A stretch of 64,000 bases of DNA. Source: Campylobacter hyointestinalis subsp. lawsonii (GTDB lineage Bacteria > Campylobacterota > Campylobacteria > Campylobacterales > Campylobacteraceae). The first letter of the stretch is position 1. Every line of letters begins with the position of its first letter. This document shows positions 36,745 to 46,167 of this stretch, piece after piece. The notes under the pieces were generated by a model. That model made no database searches, was not told the origin of the DNA, and saw only the letters and a program-made list of their open reading frames with translations. The position numbers were made by a program, and so were the translations under genes. The stretch covers positions 372,001-436,000 of the forward strand of contig NZ_CP053828.1 of the NCBI RefSeq assembly GCF_013372165.1, read 5' to 3'.

Positions 36745-37190
36745 ATTTTTTCAACCTCAAATAACGCCATGCCAAATTCCACCGGTTGCCCATCTGCAAC
36801 TAGTGCTTTGATTATACGGCAGTCATACTCAGCCTCGATCTCGTTCATTATTTTCATAGCTTCTATGATACCTATACAATCGCCTTTTCTTACGGTTTGA
36901 CCTACTTTTACAAAACTTGCTGCACCTGGGCTTGGAGCAACGTAAAATGTTCCTACCATAGGCGAATTTAGAGTATCGCCACCTAGGCTTTGGCTAGTAC
37001 TTTTTTCATTTACAACATTTACGTTTATCGGAGTTGGTGCCGGAACTGGTGGGCAAACGACCGGAGCCGAAGCCGTCTCTGGTTTATATTTTTCAAGCTC
37101 TATTTCAAATTCTTCGTCTTTTATCTTAATTCTATTAATGTTAGTCTCATCAAAGAAAGTCATAAGTTCTTTAATTTCATCTTTTGTCAT
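36741..37190 (-). CDS. accB: Acetyl-CoA carboxylase, biotin carboxyl carrier protein
   Basis: 149 residues. The biotinylated lysine is K113 in IEAMKIMNEIEA, inside a C-terminal barrel beginning near 75 (LNSPMVGTFYVAPSPGA). A proline-rich linker (about 38-57) joins an N-terminal helix. It is first in accB-accC. In C. jejuni the divergent neighbour is dcd; here a transporter gene and a relic have been inserted between them. Confidence 0.97.
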   Translation of the reverse strand: MTKDEIKELMTFFDETNINRIKIKDEEFEIELEKYKPETASAPVVCPPVPAPTPINVNVVNEKSTSQSLGGDTLNSPMVGTFYVAPSPGAASFVKVGQTVRKGDCIGIIEAMKIMNEIEAEYDCRIIKALVADGQPVEFGMALFEVEKI

Positions 37191-37698
37191 AAGAATTCTC
37201 CTAAAAATTTAATTAACTTTACATTTTATCAAATTTGAGTAAAGATTTTGTTTAAATTTAAAAAAATATCTAAAATTTGGATTTATACGCTAAATTTAAG
37301 CGTATAATCAAAATAATCCAAATTTATCAAACTTCAAAAGTTCGCGTATGCTTTAGCCTGCCTATCATCAAAAACATCAATGAGCTAATAAGAACAAAGC
37401 TAAGAATGAGAGCTTTTTCGTTTTCGCCATCATAAACCGCATTAAATATCGCTAGTGATATTTGGAAAAATCATTATAACTAGTTCAAAAAATGTTTTAA
37501 ATTTACCTTTGTAAAATGCCAAAAAATATGCCAACAAAAGTTAAAATAAAATCTTTTTCATATACAGCTTTCTTAAATTTTAATCACTTGTATTTTATCA
37601 AATTTGAGTAAGGGCTTATTTAAATTTAAAAACATTATAAATTCACATCCAAATTTAACATAGCAAAAGTATGAAAAATGCATACTTTTGCCATAAAT
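37191..37698. other. Spacer with direct repeats and a permease relic
   Basis: 508 bp upstream of accB. A 20 bp exact direct repeat, ATTTTATCAAATTTGAGTAA, occurs at 37223-37242 and 37592-37611 within longer imperfect similarity of about 55 bp. Between the copies lies a minus-strand membrane-protein relic (37327-37470). Confidence 0.6.
37327..37470 (-). pseudogene. C-terminal remnant of an ABC-type permease (ModB-like)
   Basis: An open stretch of 47 codons on the minus strand ends in a stop and reads FFQISLAIFNAVYDGENEKA then LILSFVLISSLMFLMIGRLK. It consists of a helix-coupling segment and one membrane helix, resembling the very end of molybdate-type permeases (SLAIYNAV ... ). There is no start codon or ribosome-binding site, and upstream sequence is not recognisable. 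The family call is tentative; that it is a broken membrane-protein end is better supported. Confidence 0.4.
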
Positions 37699-39483
37699 TT
37701 AATAAAATCCTAAAACTTTCCACCAAACCAAACCGGCCAAAATCATCACGACCATATTCACAACCGACATAACAAAACCAATGCCCCACCATTTTTTGAG
37801 ACTAACATAGTTAGTACCAAAGATGACCGGCGCAGTCCCTGTAGCATAATGCGTTATACCCATCATCACATTTCCAGCCGTAATCATAATAAACGCATAC
37901 AAAAGCGGTGGTGCGCCAAGCGCAAGACCTGCGCTATAAAATACAAAAAACATTGCCGAAATATGTGCAGTTGTCGAAGCAAAAAAGTAGTGTGAATACA
38001 AAAACGCAACCGATAAAAATAGCATAATCGAAATTTCGCCAAGACCTAAATTTAGTGCTAATTGTTGTAAATTTGAAGCCAAAAATGTCGTTACTTCAAG
38101 TTTGCCAAGCATAGTTGCCATCATAACAAGCGCAGAGAACCAAACAAGCGTATTCCAAGCGGCTTTTTGGGCTAAAATTTCATCAAAACTCAAAACGCCA
38201 GTCACAAGCACGATACTAAGACCTAAAAATGCGATAGTTGTGGCATTTAGCGTGATTCCAAACAAAAATCCAAATGTACCAGCCCAAAGTATAAGTAAAA
38301 ATAAAAATACGCCAAACATAATCTTTTCATCGCGTCTCATCGCACCTAGCTGTGCAAGTTTTTCTTTGGCAAAAGCTCTAGCATTTGGGGTGGATTTGAT
38401 TTCAGGTGGTGATAAAAAATAAATCACCAAAGGCATAATCATCATCGCTAAAATTCCCGGCACAAACATACCCAAAGCCCACTGAATCCAGCTAATAGAA
38501 ATATCTAAATTTGTGGCTTTTGCGACAAGATCTACGACCAAAGGATTTGGCGCAGTTGCGGTAATAAACATTGCTGAGCTGATCGGATTTGCTTGAAAAT
38601 TCACAAGTGACAAATATGTTCCGATTTTGTTTTGTGTGCCATCTTCTGGCGTACTTTTGAAGCTTTTTGAGATCGCTTGAACAATCGGATTTATGATAGC
38701 TCCAGCCCTAGCTGTATTTGAGGGCGTAACTGGTGCTAAAATCGTCTCGCTAAGTGTGATCGAATAGGCAATTCCAAGTGTTTTTTTACCAAAAATAGAG
38801 ATAAAATAATATGCAAGTCTTTCGCCAAGCCCTGTTTTTATGATGCCTTTAGCTACGATAATTGAAATAACAATGAGCCAAATTAACGCATTTGAAAAGC
38901 CGCTTAAAGCATCGTTTATACCGGTTTTGGCTTTGAGTTTCCACTCAGCAGCTTTGAGCTGTTTGTCTATCTCTTTTTGAGTAAATTTATTCAACGCAAT
39001 ACTATTTAAAACAGAAATTTCACTAGCATCTAAAAGCTTTGAATTTGCCGTTTTTGTCGTGTTTTTAAGATGCAAAGCTGAGAGTTCTTTTAGCAAATTT
39101 TCACCTTCATTTTGTGAGTTTATCTGGGTTTTTAGATCGCCAAGAGCATTTTTAAGAGATAAAATTTTAGCGTCTAAAATCTGTTTTTTCAACTCCATTT
39201 TATCAATATCAACTTTGCCCACTAATGCACTAAGTGTCTTGATCTCGGTTTGTCTAAGAGTGCTTTGTGGCGTAGTGATGCCAGTAATAGCGACGATTGC
39301 GATCGCTATCAAACAGATCGCACCAAGTGGCATAATGGCAAAAATGACAGCCAAAATTACAGCTATAAATAGACCCAAAAAATGCCACGCATTGTCTTCT
39401 AGACCATGTGGCGTAGGTAAAACAAAAAACACCGCAGCGATTAAAACACAAATCACAAGAGATAGAATTTTGCGTCCGCTCAT
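37699..39483 (-). CDS. SLC13/DASS-family sodium:anion (dicarboxylate) symporter with inserted domain
   Basis: 594 residues, about 100 longer than CitT-type carriers. The transporter core is clear: APVTPSNTARAGAIINPIVQ with the SNT substrate motif near 250, GITHYATGTAPVIFGTNYV near 545 carrying the second half-site, and about 12 helices. It probably imports C4-dicarboxylates or citrate. Residues about 75-188, between helix 2 and helix 3, are a soluble, charged and coiled-coil-like insertion (KMELKKQILDAKILSLKNAL and following) not expected in the family. It interrupts the accB / dcd neighbourhood seen in C. jejuni, suggesting later insertion. Confidence 0.85.
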   Translation of the reverse strand: MSGRKILSLVICVLIAAVFFVLPTPHGLEDNAWHFLGLFIAVILAVIFAIMPLGAICLIAIAIVAITGITTPQSTLRQTEIKTLSALVGKVDIDKMELKKQILDAKILSLKNALGDLKTQINSQNEGENLLKELSALHLKNTTKTANSKLLDASEISVLNSIALNKFTQKEIDKQLKAAEWKLKAKTGINDALSGFSNALIWLIVISIIVAKGIIKTGLGERLAYYFISIFGKKTLGIAYSITLSETILAPVTPSNTARAGAIINPIVQAISKSFKSTPEDGTQNKIGTYLSLVNFQANPISSAMFITATAPNPLVVDLVAKATNLDISISWIQWALGMFVPGILAMMIMPLVIYFLSPPEIKSTPNARAFAKEKLAQLGAMRRDEKIMFGVFLFLLILWAGTFGFLFGITLNATTIAFLGLSIVLVTGVLSFDEILAQKAAWNTLVWFSALVMMATMLGKLEVTTFLASNLQQLALNLGLGEISIMLFLSVAFLYSHYFFASTTAHISAMFFVFYSAGLALGAPPLLYAFIMITAGNVMMGITHYATGTAPVIFGTNYVSLKKWWGIGFVMSVVNMVVMILAGLVWWKVLGFY

Positions 39484-39592
39484 TTATCCTCCTTTTTAAG
39501 CATTTCAAAATTAACTAGATTGTATAATATTGAGTTTTAGCTTAAAATTGTATATAAAATATAATTAAATAAATTTGCATAAAAGGAAATTT

Positions 39593-40153
39593 ATGGGTCT
39601 AAAAAGCGATAAATGGATACGAGAACAGAGCATAAAAAACCAAATGATAGAGCCATTTTGCGAACAAAATATAGGCAAAGGCGTTGTAAGCTACGGACTT
39701 TCGAGCTATGGTTATGATATAAGAGTGGCTAGAGAGTTTAAAATATTTACAAATATCGGCGGTACCGTTGTCGATCCAAAAAATTTCGATGAAAAAAACG
39801 TAGTGGATTTTGAAGGTGATGTCTGCATAGTCCCGCCAAATTCATTCGCACTAGCAAGAACAGTAGAATACTTCAAAATGCCAAGTGATGTTCTAGCAAT
39901 ATGTCTTGGAAAATCAACTTACGCAAGGTGTGGGATAATAGTCAATGTAACGCCTTTTGAGCCTGGATTTGAAGGACATATCACAATTGAAATTTCAAAT
40001 ACTACCCCACTTCCGGCAAAGATTTATGCAAATGAGGGCATCGCTCAAGTACTATTTTTACAAGGCGATGAACCATGCGAGATAAGCTACGCCGATAAAA
40101 AAGGCAAATATCAATCTCAAGAGGGCATAACTCTTCCGCGTATATTAAAGTAA
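39593..40153 (+). CDS. dcd: dCTP deaminase
   Basis: Converts dCTP to dUTP for thymidylate synthesis. 186 residues from the ATG at 39593, where AAAGGAAATTT gives a good ribosome-binding site and the conserved [12 protein letters not shown] opening begins; an ATG 18 bp upstream is not supported. Motifs: [46 protein letters not shown] with the catalytic Glu, and the C-terminal KYQSQEGI. It lies 10 bp before pseC and is probably co-transcribed. Confidence 0.96.
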   Translation: MGLKSDKWIREQSIKNQMIEPFCEQNIGKGVVSYGLSSYGYDIRVAREFKIFTNIGGTVVDPKNFDEKNVVDFEGDVCIVPPNSFALARTVEYFKMPSDVLAICLGKSTYARCGIIVNVTPFEPGFEGHITIEISNTTPLPAKIYANEGIAQVLFLQGDEPCEISYADKKGKYQSQEGITLPRILK

Positions 40154-40163
40154 GGGATTAAAA

Positions 40164-41282
40164 ATGACTTATAGCAGACAAAGCATAGATGATGATGATA
40201 TCAGAGCAGTTGTAGAGGTTTTAAAAAGCGATATCATAACTTGTGGCAAGAAAGTAGATGAGTTTGAAAAAGCACTTTGCGACTATACCGGAGCTAAGTT
40301 TGCCGTGGCGATGAACTCAGCTACTTCTGCCTTGCATGCTGGATACTTAGCACTTGGACTTAAGAGTGGCGATGAAGTCATCACAACCCCTATCACGTTT
40401 GCAGCTACTGCAAACACAGCTTTGATGTGCGGCGGGGTAGTTAAATTTGCTGATATCTTGCCAAATGGAAATATCGATCCAAAAAGCGTAGAAAAACTCA
40501 TAACTACAAAAACAAAAGTCATAACTCCGGTTGATTTTGGCGGACTTCCAGTAGATATGGAAGAATTAAATTTAATAGCAAAAAAGCATAACCTTAAAGT
40601 CTTAGACGACGCTTCTCACGCTCTTGGAAGTAGTGTAAATAGTCGTAAAATAGGCACTTTTGGCGATGCTAGTATATTTAGCTTTCATGCAGTCAAGCCC
40701 ATAACTACGTTTGAAGGCGGAGCACTCTTAACAAATGATGAAGAAACCGCAACAAAAGCAAGGCTATTACGCTCTCATGGCATCATCAAAAAAACTGCTT
40801 GGAACTCAGATATGACAACTCTAGGCTATAATTACCGCTTAAGCGACGTGGCTTGTGCTTTAGGTATTTCACAACTAAAAAAGTTAGATATTTTCATAGC
40901 AAAACGCGATGCAATAGCCAAATTTTATGATGAAGCATTTGAAAAAAGTCCATATTTAAGCACTATAAAAATTCCAGCCAATATCACTAGCTCTCATCAT
41001 CTCTATCCAGTCTTGCTTTTTAGAGATTTTTGGTGCGACAAAGAGAGTATCTATGAAGAGCTTCGCAGCGAAGGTATCGGTGTGCAAGTGCATTACAAAC
41101 CGACTTATCAATTTAGCTTTTACAAAAATCTTTATGGCGAAATTAACCTACCAAATGCAGAGGATTTTTATAGAGCTGAGCTTAGCTTACCTTGTCATCA
41201 ACTAATGAGCATAGAAGATGCTAAATTTGTAGTAGAAAAACTAAACGAAACATTATCCAAACATAAAGGCTGTAAGTTTTAA
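40164..41282 (+). CDS. pseC: UDP-4-amino-4,6-dideoxy-N-acetyl-L-altrosamine transaminase PseC
   Basis: PLP-dependent sugar aminotransferase of the DegT/DnrJ/EryC1 family, 372 residues. It performs the second step of pseudaminic acid synthesis for flagellin glycosylation. Opening MTYSRQSIDDDDIRAVVEVL matches PseC more than PglE. The Schiff-base lysine is K178 in FSFHAVKPITTFEGGAL, and NSATSALHAGYLALGL and ITTPITFAATANTALM line the cofactor site. In C. jejuni the order is dcd-pseB-pseC; pseB is missing from this position and from the whole window. Confidence 0.9.
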   Translation: MTYSRQSIDDDDIRAVVEVLKSDIITCGKKVDEFEKALCDYTGAKFAVAMNSATSALHAGYLALGLKSGDEVITTPITFAATANTALMCGGVVKFADILPNGNIDPKSVEKLITTKTKVITPVDFGGLPVDMEELNLIAKKHNLKVLDDASHALGSSVNSRKIGTFGDASIFSFHAVKPITTFEGGALLTNDEETATKARLLRSHGIIKKTAWNSDMTTLGYNYRLSDVACALGISQLKKLDIFIAKRDAIAKFYDEAFEKSPYLSTIKIPANITSSHHLYPVLLFRDFWCDKESIYEELRSEGIGVQVHYKPTYQFSFYKNLYGEINLPNAEDFYRAELSLPCHQLMSIEDAKFVVEKLNETLSKHKGCKF

Positions 41283-41299
41283 TCATAGCTTTGATATCA

Positions 41300-41335
41300 A
41301 AATTTATCAAATTTAATTTTAAATTTGATAAATTT
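41300..41335 (+). terminator. Terminator-like hairpin after pseC
   Basis: A perfect 16 bp A/T-rich stem, AAATTTATCAAATTTA / TAAATTTGATAAATTT, with a four-base loop, 18 bp after the pseC stop. Confidence 0.55.
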
Positions 41336-41349
41336 AAATAGCTGAAGTA

Positions 41350-41371
41350 AAGCCCACAAAATTGTAGGCTT
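41350..41371 (-). terminator. Hairpin at the 3' end of the YagU-like gene
   Basis: AAGCC-c-ACAA / TTGT-a-GGCTT, one mismatch, 10 bp beyond the stop of the minus-strand gene. It has an A/T-rich flank on the plus side as well, so it may serve both directions. Confidence 0.45.
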
Positions 41372-41380
41372 ATAAAAAAA

Positions 41381-41965
41381 TTATAAATTATCAGCCGGGT
41401 CTGGCTCTTTTGTTATCCTAGCTCTTAGGTCGTGGCGGATGATTTCTATAGACCATAGCCAAACTACATGTCCTACAAACTCTGAAACATGCTCATACCA
41501 AGGCAGAGATAAAAGCGGCGGAGTAAGACCAAGTATAGGCAAAGCGATGACATGCACTGCGATATTTATCAATAATCCAGCCATTACACCTTGCCACATT
41601 GTGATTTTTGGAAATCTTTCAGCTAAGATGCAGTATCCAACCGCAAAGATAATGGAAAATAAAATATGTGTCATCATCACATAATCAAAGCTATGCCCAG
41701 CAAACTCATAAATAGCAGCATATGGGTCGCTAACACCCAAATAATCACGTAAAAATACATAAGGCGGATTTAAAAAATTACGCGAACAATCAATTTGCTC
41801 AGCCGCCCTAATCAAACTCTCAGGCCCGCAAGCCGCATCAAACATATCAAAAGGGCTTCGTGGCGGAAGCGGAAATTCTCCACCCCATTTCACAAATGCA
41901 GAAACCACGCCAGCTGGTATGCCAATAAGCGCTGCTAGACCAAATTTTCTAGTCGTTTTTGTCAT
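41381..41965 (-). CDS. YagU-family (DUF1440) inner-membrane protein
   Basis: 194 residues from the ATG at 41965, preceded by AAAGG; an in-frame upstream extension to 42055 is not needed. It has about three to four hydrophobic segments. DUF1440 landmarks are [55 protein letters not shown], and a C-terminal [16 protein letters not shown]. In E. coli YagU is an inner-membrane protein linked to acid resistance; the biochemical role is unknown. It is convergent with pseC and divergent from dapD. Confidence 0.85.
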   Translation of the reverse strand: MTKTTRKFGLAALIGIPAGVVSAFVKWGGEFPLPPRSPFDMFDAACGPESLIRAAEQIDCSRNFLNPPYVFLRDYLGVSDPYAAIYEFAGHSFDYVMMTHILFSIIFAVGYCILAERFPKITMWQGVMAGLLINIAVHVIALPILGLTPPLLSLPWYEHVSEFVGHVVWLWSIEIIRHDLRARITKEPDPADNL

Positions 41966-42089
41966 GTGATAACCTTTAATTAAAATTCCTAAAAATATTA
42001 TAATGTAATTACTTAATTTAATATTAATATAAGAATAAGAATATAGAATTTCCAAGATTTAAAATTTAAAAATAAAAAAAGGAATTAAA

Positions 42090-43280
42090 ATGTCAAAAGC
42101 TGTAGAATCACTAGATGAATTTAAAGAAATTTGCGAAAACGTAAGGGCAAAAAGTGGCTATAAAGACCCGATAGCATTTGGTATAGCAAGGGTAGATAGA
42201 GGTCAGCTAAATCGTAATAAAATTTTACAAGTAAGCTATGGAGCCCTAAATTACAATGATAGTTTTTTAAGTGCGGCGGCATTTGTGTGGGCGTTAAAAA
42301 AATGCGATATAGAGATAAATTTTAATGATAGTGAGTTTGTGATAGATCTTGATATAAAGGTGGTAAAAAAGGTTTTAAAGCTTTTTGGCGCCTTAGTAAA
42401 TGAGCCTAAAAAACATAAAAATGTCGCCACTATTTTAGCTATAAAAGATGCTATTGAAGCAGGAGATAAAGATAGCTTTAAGCTTGTGTTTATGTTTGAA
42501 GATGCTAAGCCAAAGAGTGTTGAGGTGGTTTATCTTAAGCTATATCTTTTATCTTTAGGTTTTGTGCCACTTCGCTCACTTGTCTTAGATGGGGCTTTTG
42601 GAATTTTAGAAAATGTGGCTTGGGGAGCCGATGGTAAGCCAATCGAGCTTGAGTGGCTAAGAGAAAATGAAATGAAGCTAAAAATAAGTGGTCGCTACCC
42701 AAATATAGTAGCCGTAGATAAATTCCCACGCTATCTAAGCCACATAATACCAGCTGATAACACTAGGATACTAGACTCAGCAAAAGTGCGTATGGGTGCT
42801 CAATTAGCAGCGGGAACGACTGTTATGCCAGGAGCTGCGTATATAAATTTCAACTCCGGAACCACTGGATCAGTGATGGTAGAGGGCAGGGTAAGTAGCT
42901 CAGTAAGTGTTGGCGATGGAAGCGATGTCGGCGGCGGCGCGTCGATTTTAGGAGTACTTAGCGGAACAAACGGAAATGCTATAAGCGTAGGTAAAAAATG
43001 TCTGCTCGGTGCAAACTCAGTTACTGGAGTGCCTCTTGGCGATAATTGTATTGTGGATGCGGGTATTGCTATTTTAGAAGGAACTAAGGTGTTTATAGAT
43101 GAGAAAAACAGGGCCGAACTAGCTAAGATAAATCCTGATTTTAAATTTGATCGCGATATTTACAAGGCACTTGAACTTGCAAATCTAAACGGACTTCATT
43201 ATCGTCAAAATAGTCAAAATGGACAGATCACTGCTAGCCTTAGTAAAAGAGCTATCAAGCTAAATGCTGACTTGCACTAA
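42090..43280 (+). CDS. dapD: Tetrahydrodipicolinate N-succinyltransferase
   Basis: Lysine/meso-diaminopimelate pathway enzyme of 396 residues, the long form with an N-terminal extension typical of epsilonproteobacteria. The left-handed beta-helix domain begins near 225 (DSAKVRMGAQLAAGTTVMPGAAYINFNSGT) and carries VMVEGRVSSSVSVGDGSDVGGGASI. AAAGGAATTAAAATG gives the start. It lies 8 bp before the ABC-F gene. Product feeds peptidoglycan synthesis. Confidence 0.92.
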   Translation: MSKAVESLDEFKEICENVRAKSGYKDPIAFGIARVDRGQLNRNKILQVSYGALNYNDSFLSAAAFVWALKKCDIEINFNDSEFVIDLDIKVVKKVLKLFGALVNEPKKHKNVATILAIKDAIEAGDKDSFKLVFMFEDAKPKSVEVVYLKLYLLSLGFVPLRSLVLDGAFGILENVAWGADGKPIELEWLRENEMKLKISGRYPNIVAVDKFPRYLSHIIPADNTRILDSAKVRMGAQLAAGTTVMPGAAYINFNSGTTGSVMVEGRVSSSVSVGDGSDVGGGASILGVLSGTNGNAISVGKKCLLGANSVTGVPLGDNCIVDAGIAILEGTKVFIDEKNRAELAKINPDFKFDRDIYKALELANLNGLHYRQNSQNGQITASLSKRAIKLNADLH

Positions 43281-43288
43281 GGAAAAGT

Positions 43289-44872
43289 ATGTTAGAAGTT
43301 AAAAATTTAACACAAAGATTTGGGCAACAACTTCTTTTTGAAGATGTAAATTTAAAACTAAATGCACATAATCGCTACGGTCTAATCGGTGCAAATGGTG
43401 CTGGAAAATCTACATTTTTAAAGATCTTAAGTGGCGAAGTAGAACACACTAGCGGCGATATCGTGATAGAAAATGGTAAAAAAGTTGGAGTTTTGGGTCA
43501 AGACCAGTTTGCGTTTGAGAATTTTTCTATAAAAGATGCTGTACTATATGGCAATAAAAGGCTTTATGATGCAGTAAAAGAGAAAGAAAAACTCTATATG
43601 AGCGAAGAATTTACAGATGAGATAAATGAGCGTTTGAGTGAGCTTGAGATCATCAGTGCCGAAGAAGATCCGACTTATGAGTATGAAACACGCATAGAAA
43701 AGATCCTAAGCTCGCTTGGATTTGATAGTTTTGATAAGCTTATGAGCGAGGTTGAGAGTTCGGATAAATTTAAGGTGCTTTTAGCTCAAGTTTTGTTCCC
43801 AAAACCTGATATCTTGTTCTTAGATGAGCCGACAAACAACCTAGATCTTGACGCTATAGCATGGCTAGAGCGTGAGCTTATAAATCACGAGGGAACTCTT
43901 GTGGTCATCAGCCACGATAGACACTTTTTAAATAGAGTTTGTACGCATATTTTAGATGTAGATTTTAAGCGTATCAGAGAGTTTGTAGGAAACTATGATG
44001 ACTGGTATATCGCTGCAAATTTGATTAGCAGACAAGCTGAGATGGAACGCGATAAGAAGCTAAAAGAAAAAGAAGAGCTAGAAAAGTTTATTGCTCGTTT
44101 TAGTGCGAATGCTAGTAAAGCCAAACAAGCCACAAGTAGAGCAAAACAGCTTGAAAAACTTGATATAGCTGAAATCGCAGTATCAAGTAGGCGTGATCCG
44201 AGCATACTTTTTAGAACAAATCGCGAAATAGGAAATGAGCTAATTGAGCTAACAAATTTAAATAAGAGCTTTGATGATAAAATCATACTAAAAGACTTTA
44301 ATTTTAAGATGAATAAAGGCGATAAAGTAGCTATCATCGGAAGCAATGGTGTTGGAAAATCGACTTTGTGTAAGATCATAATGGGCGAAATGTCAGCTGA
44401 TAGTGGCAAAATCCATATCGGAGCTACTATCGAGCTTGGATATTTTGCGCAAGATAGCTCAAACAAAATAAGTGGAAATTTGAAGCTTTATGAGTGGCTA
44501 CAAGACTCTAAAAATAAAGATTTAGATGAGATAAGAAAATGCCTTGGAAGAATGCTTTTTAGTGGGTTAGAGCAAGAAAAAGAAGTCGGCAGTTTAAGCG
44601 GTGGCGAAAAGCATAGACTTATGCTTTCTAAGCTTATGCTGCTAAGAGCAAATTTGCTAGTACTTGATGAGCCAAATAACCACCTTGATCTTGAAGCCAT
44701 CATCGCTTTAGGCGAGGCGCTTTATAATTTTAGCGGCAGTTGTATCTGCGTAAGCCACGATAGAGAGCTTATAGATGCCTTTGCTAATAGAATTTTGCAT
44801 CTAAAAGGCAATGGCGAGATAATAGACTTTAAAGGCACTTACGAAGAATACCGCGAAAGTTGTGAGCTTTAA
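43289..44872 (+). CDS. ABC-F family ATPase (YbiT-like)
   Basis: 527 residues, a soluble twin-ATPase of the ABC-F class that acts on ribosomes. First Walker A GANGAGKST is near 34-42, second GSNGVGKST near 351-359. The linker between them (about 240-310) is the charged P-site tRNA-interaction motif. The first signature is MSEVESSDKFKVLLAQ rather than LSGG, a feature shared with YbiT; the second is canonical, LSGGEKHRLMLSKL. Walker B: ILFLDEPTNNLD and LLVLDEPNNHLD. It is translated 8 bp after dapD. Confidence 0.92.
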   Translation: MLEVKNLTQRFGQQLLFEDVNLKLNAHNRYGLIGANGAGKSTFLKILSGEVEHTSGDIVIENGKKVGVLGQDQFAFENFSIKDAVLYGNKRLYDAVKEKEKLYMSEEFTDEINERLSELEIISAEEDPTYEYETRIEKILSSLGFDSFDKLMSEVESSDKFKVLLAQVLFPKPDILFLDEPTNNLDLDAIAWLERELINHEGTLVVISHDRHFLNRVCTHILDVDFKRIREFVGNYDDWYIAANLISRQAEMERDKKLKEKEELEKFIARFSANASKAKQATSRAKQLEKLDIAEIAVSSRRDPSILFRTNREIGNELIELTNLNKSFDDKIILKDFNFKMNKGDKVAIIGSNGVGKSTLCKIIMGEMSADSGKIHIGATIELGYFAQDSSNKISGNLKLYEWLQDSKNKDLDEIRKCLGRMLFSGLEQEKEVGSLSGGEKHRLMLSKLMLLRANLLVLDEPNNHLDLEAIIALGEALYNFSGSCICVSHDRELIDAFANRILHLKGNGEIIDFKGTYEEYRESCEL

Positions 44873-44932
44873 TATGCAAAATACACTATTTTGCTCAGTT
44901 TTGCGTATCTAAAGACAGATATAAATATGGCA

Positions 44933-44973
44933 GATAAAACCCAAATTTAAACTACTTAAATTTGGGTTTTATC
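44933..44973. terminator. Bidirectional terminator between the ABC-F gene and the decarboxylase
   Basis: An 18 bp perfect stem (GATAAAACCCAAATTTAA / TTAAATTTGGGTTTTATC) with a five-base ACTAC loop. The right arm overlaps the last codons of the minus-strand decarboxylase, including its stop. Confidence 0.8.
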
Positions 44974-46167
44974 TAATAAATTTAATTTGGTATCGCTAAA
45001 GTTTAGCCAAAATGTCTCTTTAAAATCTCTTGCGATTATTATTTCTTTGTTCTTTTGTAGAAGTAAAATGCGTGGTAAGCTACGACTTAAAAACAGAGAT
45101 ATACCATCGCAAACACTGTATGCACCAGCATTTTCAAAAACAATAAAATCGTCTATTTGTGGATTTTGCAATGTTTTACGCCTTACTAAAACATCATTTG
45201 CCGTGCATAATGCTCCACAAATACTATAATCTTTTTTAGATCCATTTTTTAAATTTGTTGTTAAATGACGCATTATAGGGACTTTCATTCCCATAACAGA
45301 GCCGTAAAAATTTAGATGATTTATCCCGCCATTAAGTAAAACATAATCCCCTATATCAGTAGTTTTGACATCTAAAATTTTAGCCAAATAATATCCGCAG
45401 TATTGCACAAAAAATCTACCTAGCTCGATACGGACAATATCACCCTTGAAGTCGTATAAATCAAGTATTTTTTTTAAGCTTTTTAAATCGCCCAAAGTAT
45501 CATTAAAATCATCGTTTTCAAACATACTTACCCCAAGTCCGGGCGCATATTCAATCAAAAAATTTTCAAATTTAATAAATTTGCTAATTTCGCTTCGTAA
45601 TCTAAAAATTTTATCTAAATCGTCTTTGATTAAATCCATTTTCTTGCGTTGTCCTCCAGCATAGTAGTGCAAACCTACAAAATTTACATTTGTATATTTA
45701 TCTGCATTGCAAAACGCCTTTACAATGTCGCTATAGCACATACCAAACTGCCCCCACGCACTCAAACGCAAAATCACATTTACTTTTATGCCATATTCAT
45801 TTGCTATGCGATTTATAAGCAAAAGCTGATTTGGCGATTCGGCTGTTAGTATAGCCACTTTAAAATCTAATGCGCGTTTGATATCTTGTTCTGTTTTTAC
45901 TACGCCTGAGTAAATTATTTTAGTTGGATTTATTTTTAAATTTATACAAATTTCTAATTCGCCAGGCGAGCAGACTTCTATGACATCGACGCTATTTTGC
46001 ATAAAATTTAGCAAAAATGGATTTGCCTTCATTGCATAGCACAACTCGTATTTATGATCTAAAATTTCTTTTATCGCAGTTAGTCTATTTTCTAGCGAAT
46101 TTAGATCAAAAAGATAGCTTGGTGTGCCGTATTTTGTGGCGATTTGTAATAAATTTTCATCATTCAT
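44956..46167 (-). CDS. PLP-dependent (fold III) amino-acid decarboxylase, LysA/BtrK-like
   Basis: 403 residues. PLP lysine K47 lies in YELCYAMKANP, followed by a TIM-barrel (CSPGELEICINLKI, GLHYYAGGQ, GLGVSMFEND) and a C-terminal barrel with CGALCTANDVLVRR and FENAGAYSVCDG, as in diaminopimelate and ornithine decarboxylases. It is last in a tight operon with a carrier protein and an amino-acid ligase, and overlaps the ligase gene by 4 bp. That context suggests it decarboxylates an amino acid held on the carrier, as BtrK does on BtrI in butirosin synthesis. The specificity is inferred, not visible. It is unlikely to be the housekeeping LysA. Confidence 0.8.
   Translation of the reverse strand: MNDENLLQIATKYGTPSYLFDLNSLENRLTAIKEILDHKYELCYAMKANPFLLNFMQNSVDVIEVCSPGELEICINLKINPTKIIYSGVVKTEQDIKRALDFKVAILTAESPNQLLLINRIANEYGIKVNVILRLSAWGQFGMCYSDIVKAFCNADKYTNVNFVGLHYYAGGQRKKMDLIKDDLDKIFRLRSEISKFIKFENFLIEYAPGLGVSMFENDDFNDTLGDLKSLKKILDLYDFKGDIVRIELGRFFVQYCGYYLAKILDVKTTDIGDYVLLNGGINHLNFYGSVMGMKVPIMRHLTTNLKNGSKKDYSICGALCTANDVLVRRKTLQNPQIDDFIVFENAGAYSVCDGISLFLSRSLPRILLLQKNKEIIIARDFKETFWLNFSDTKLNLLDKTQI

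Noticed and set aside
40164-41282. Second pglE
   Set aside because: The opening sequence and position after dcd fit PseC; the better PglE match is at 51303-52397.
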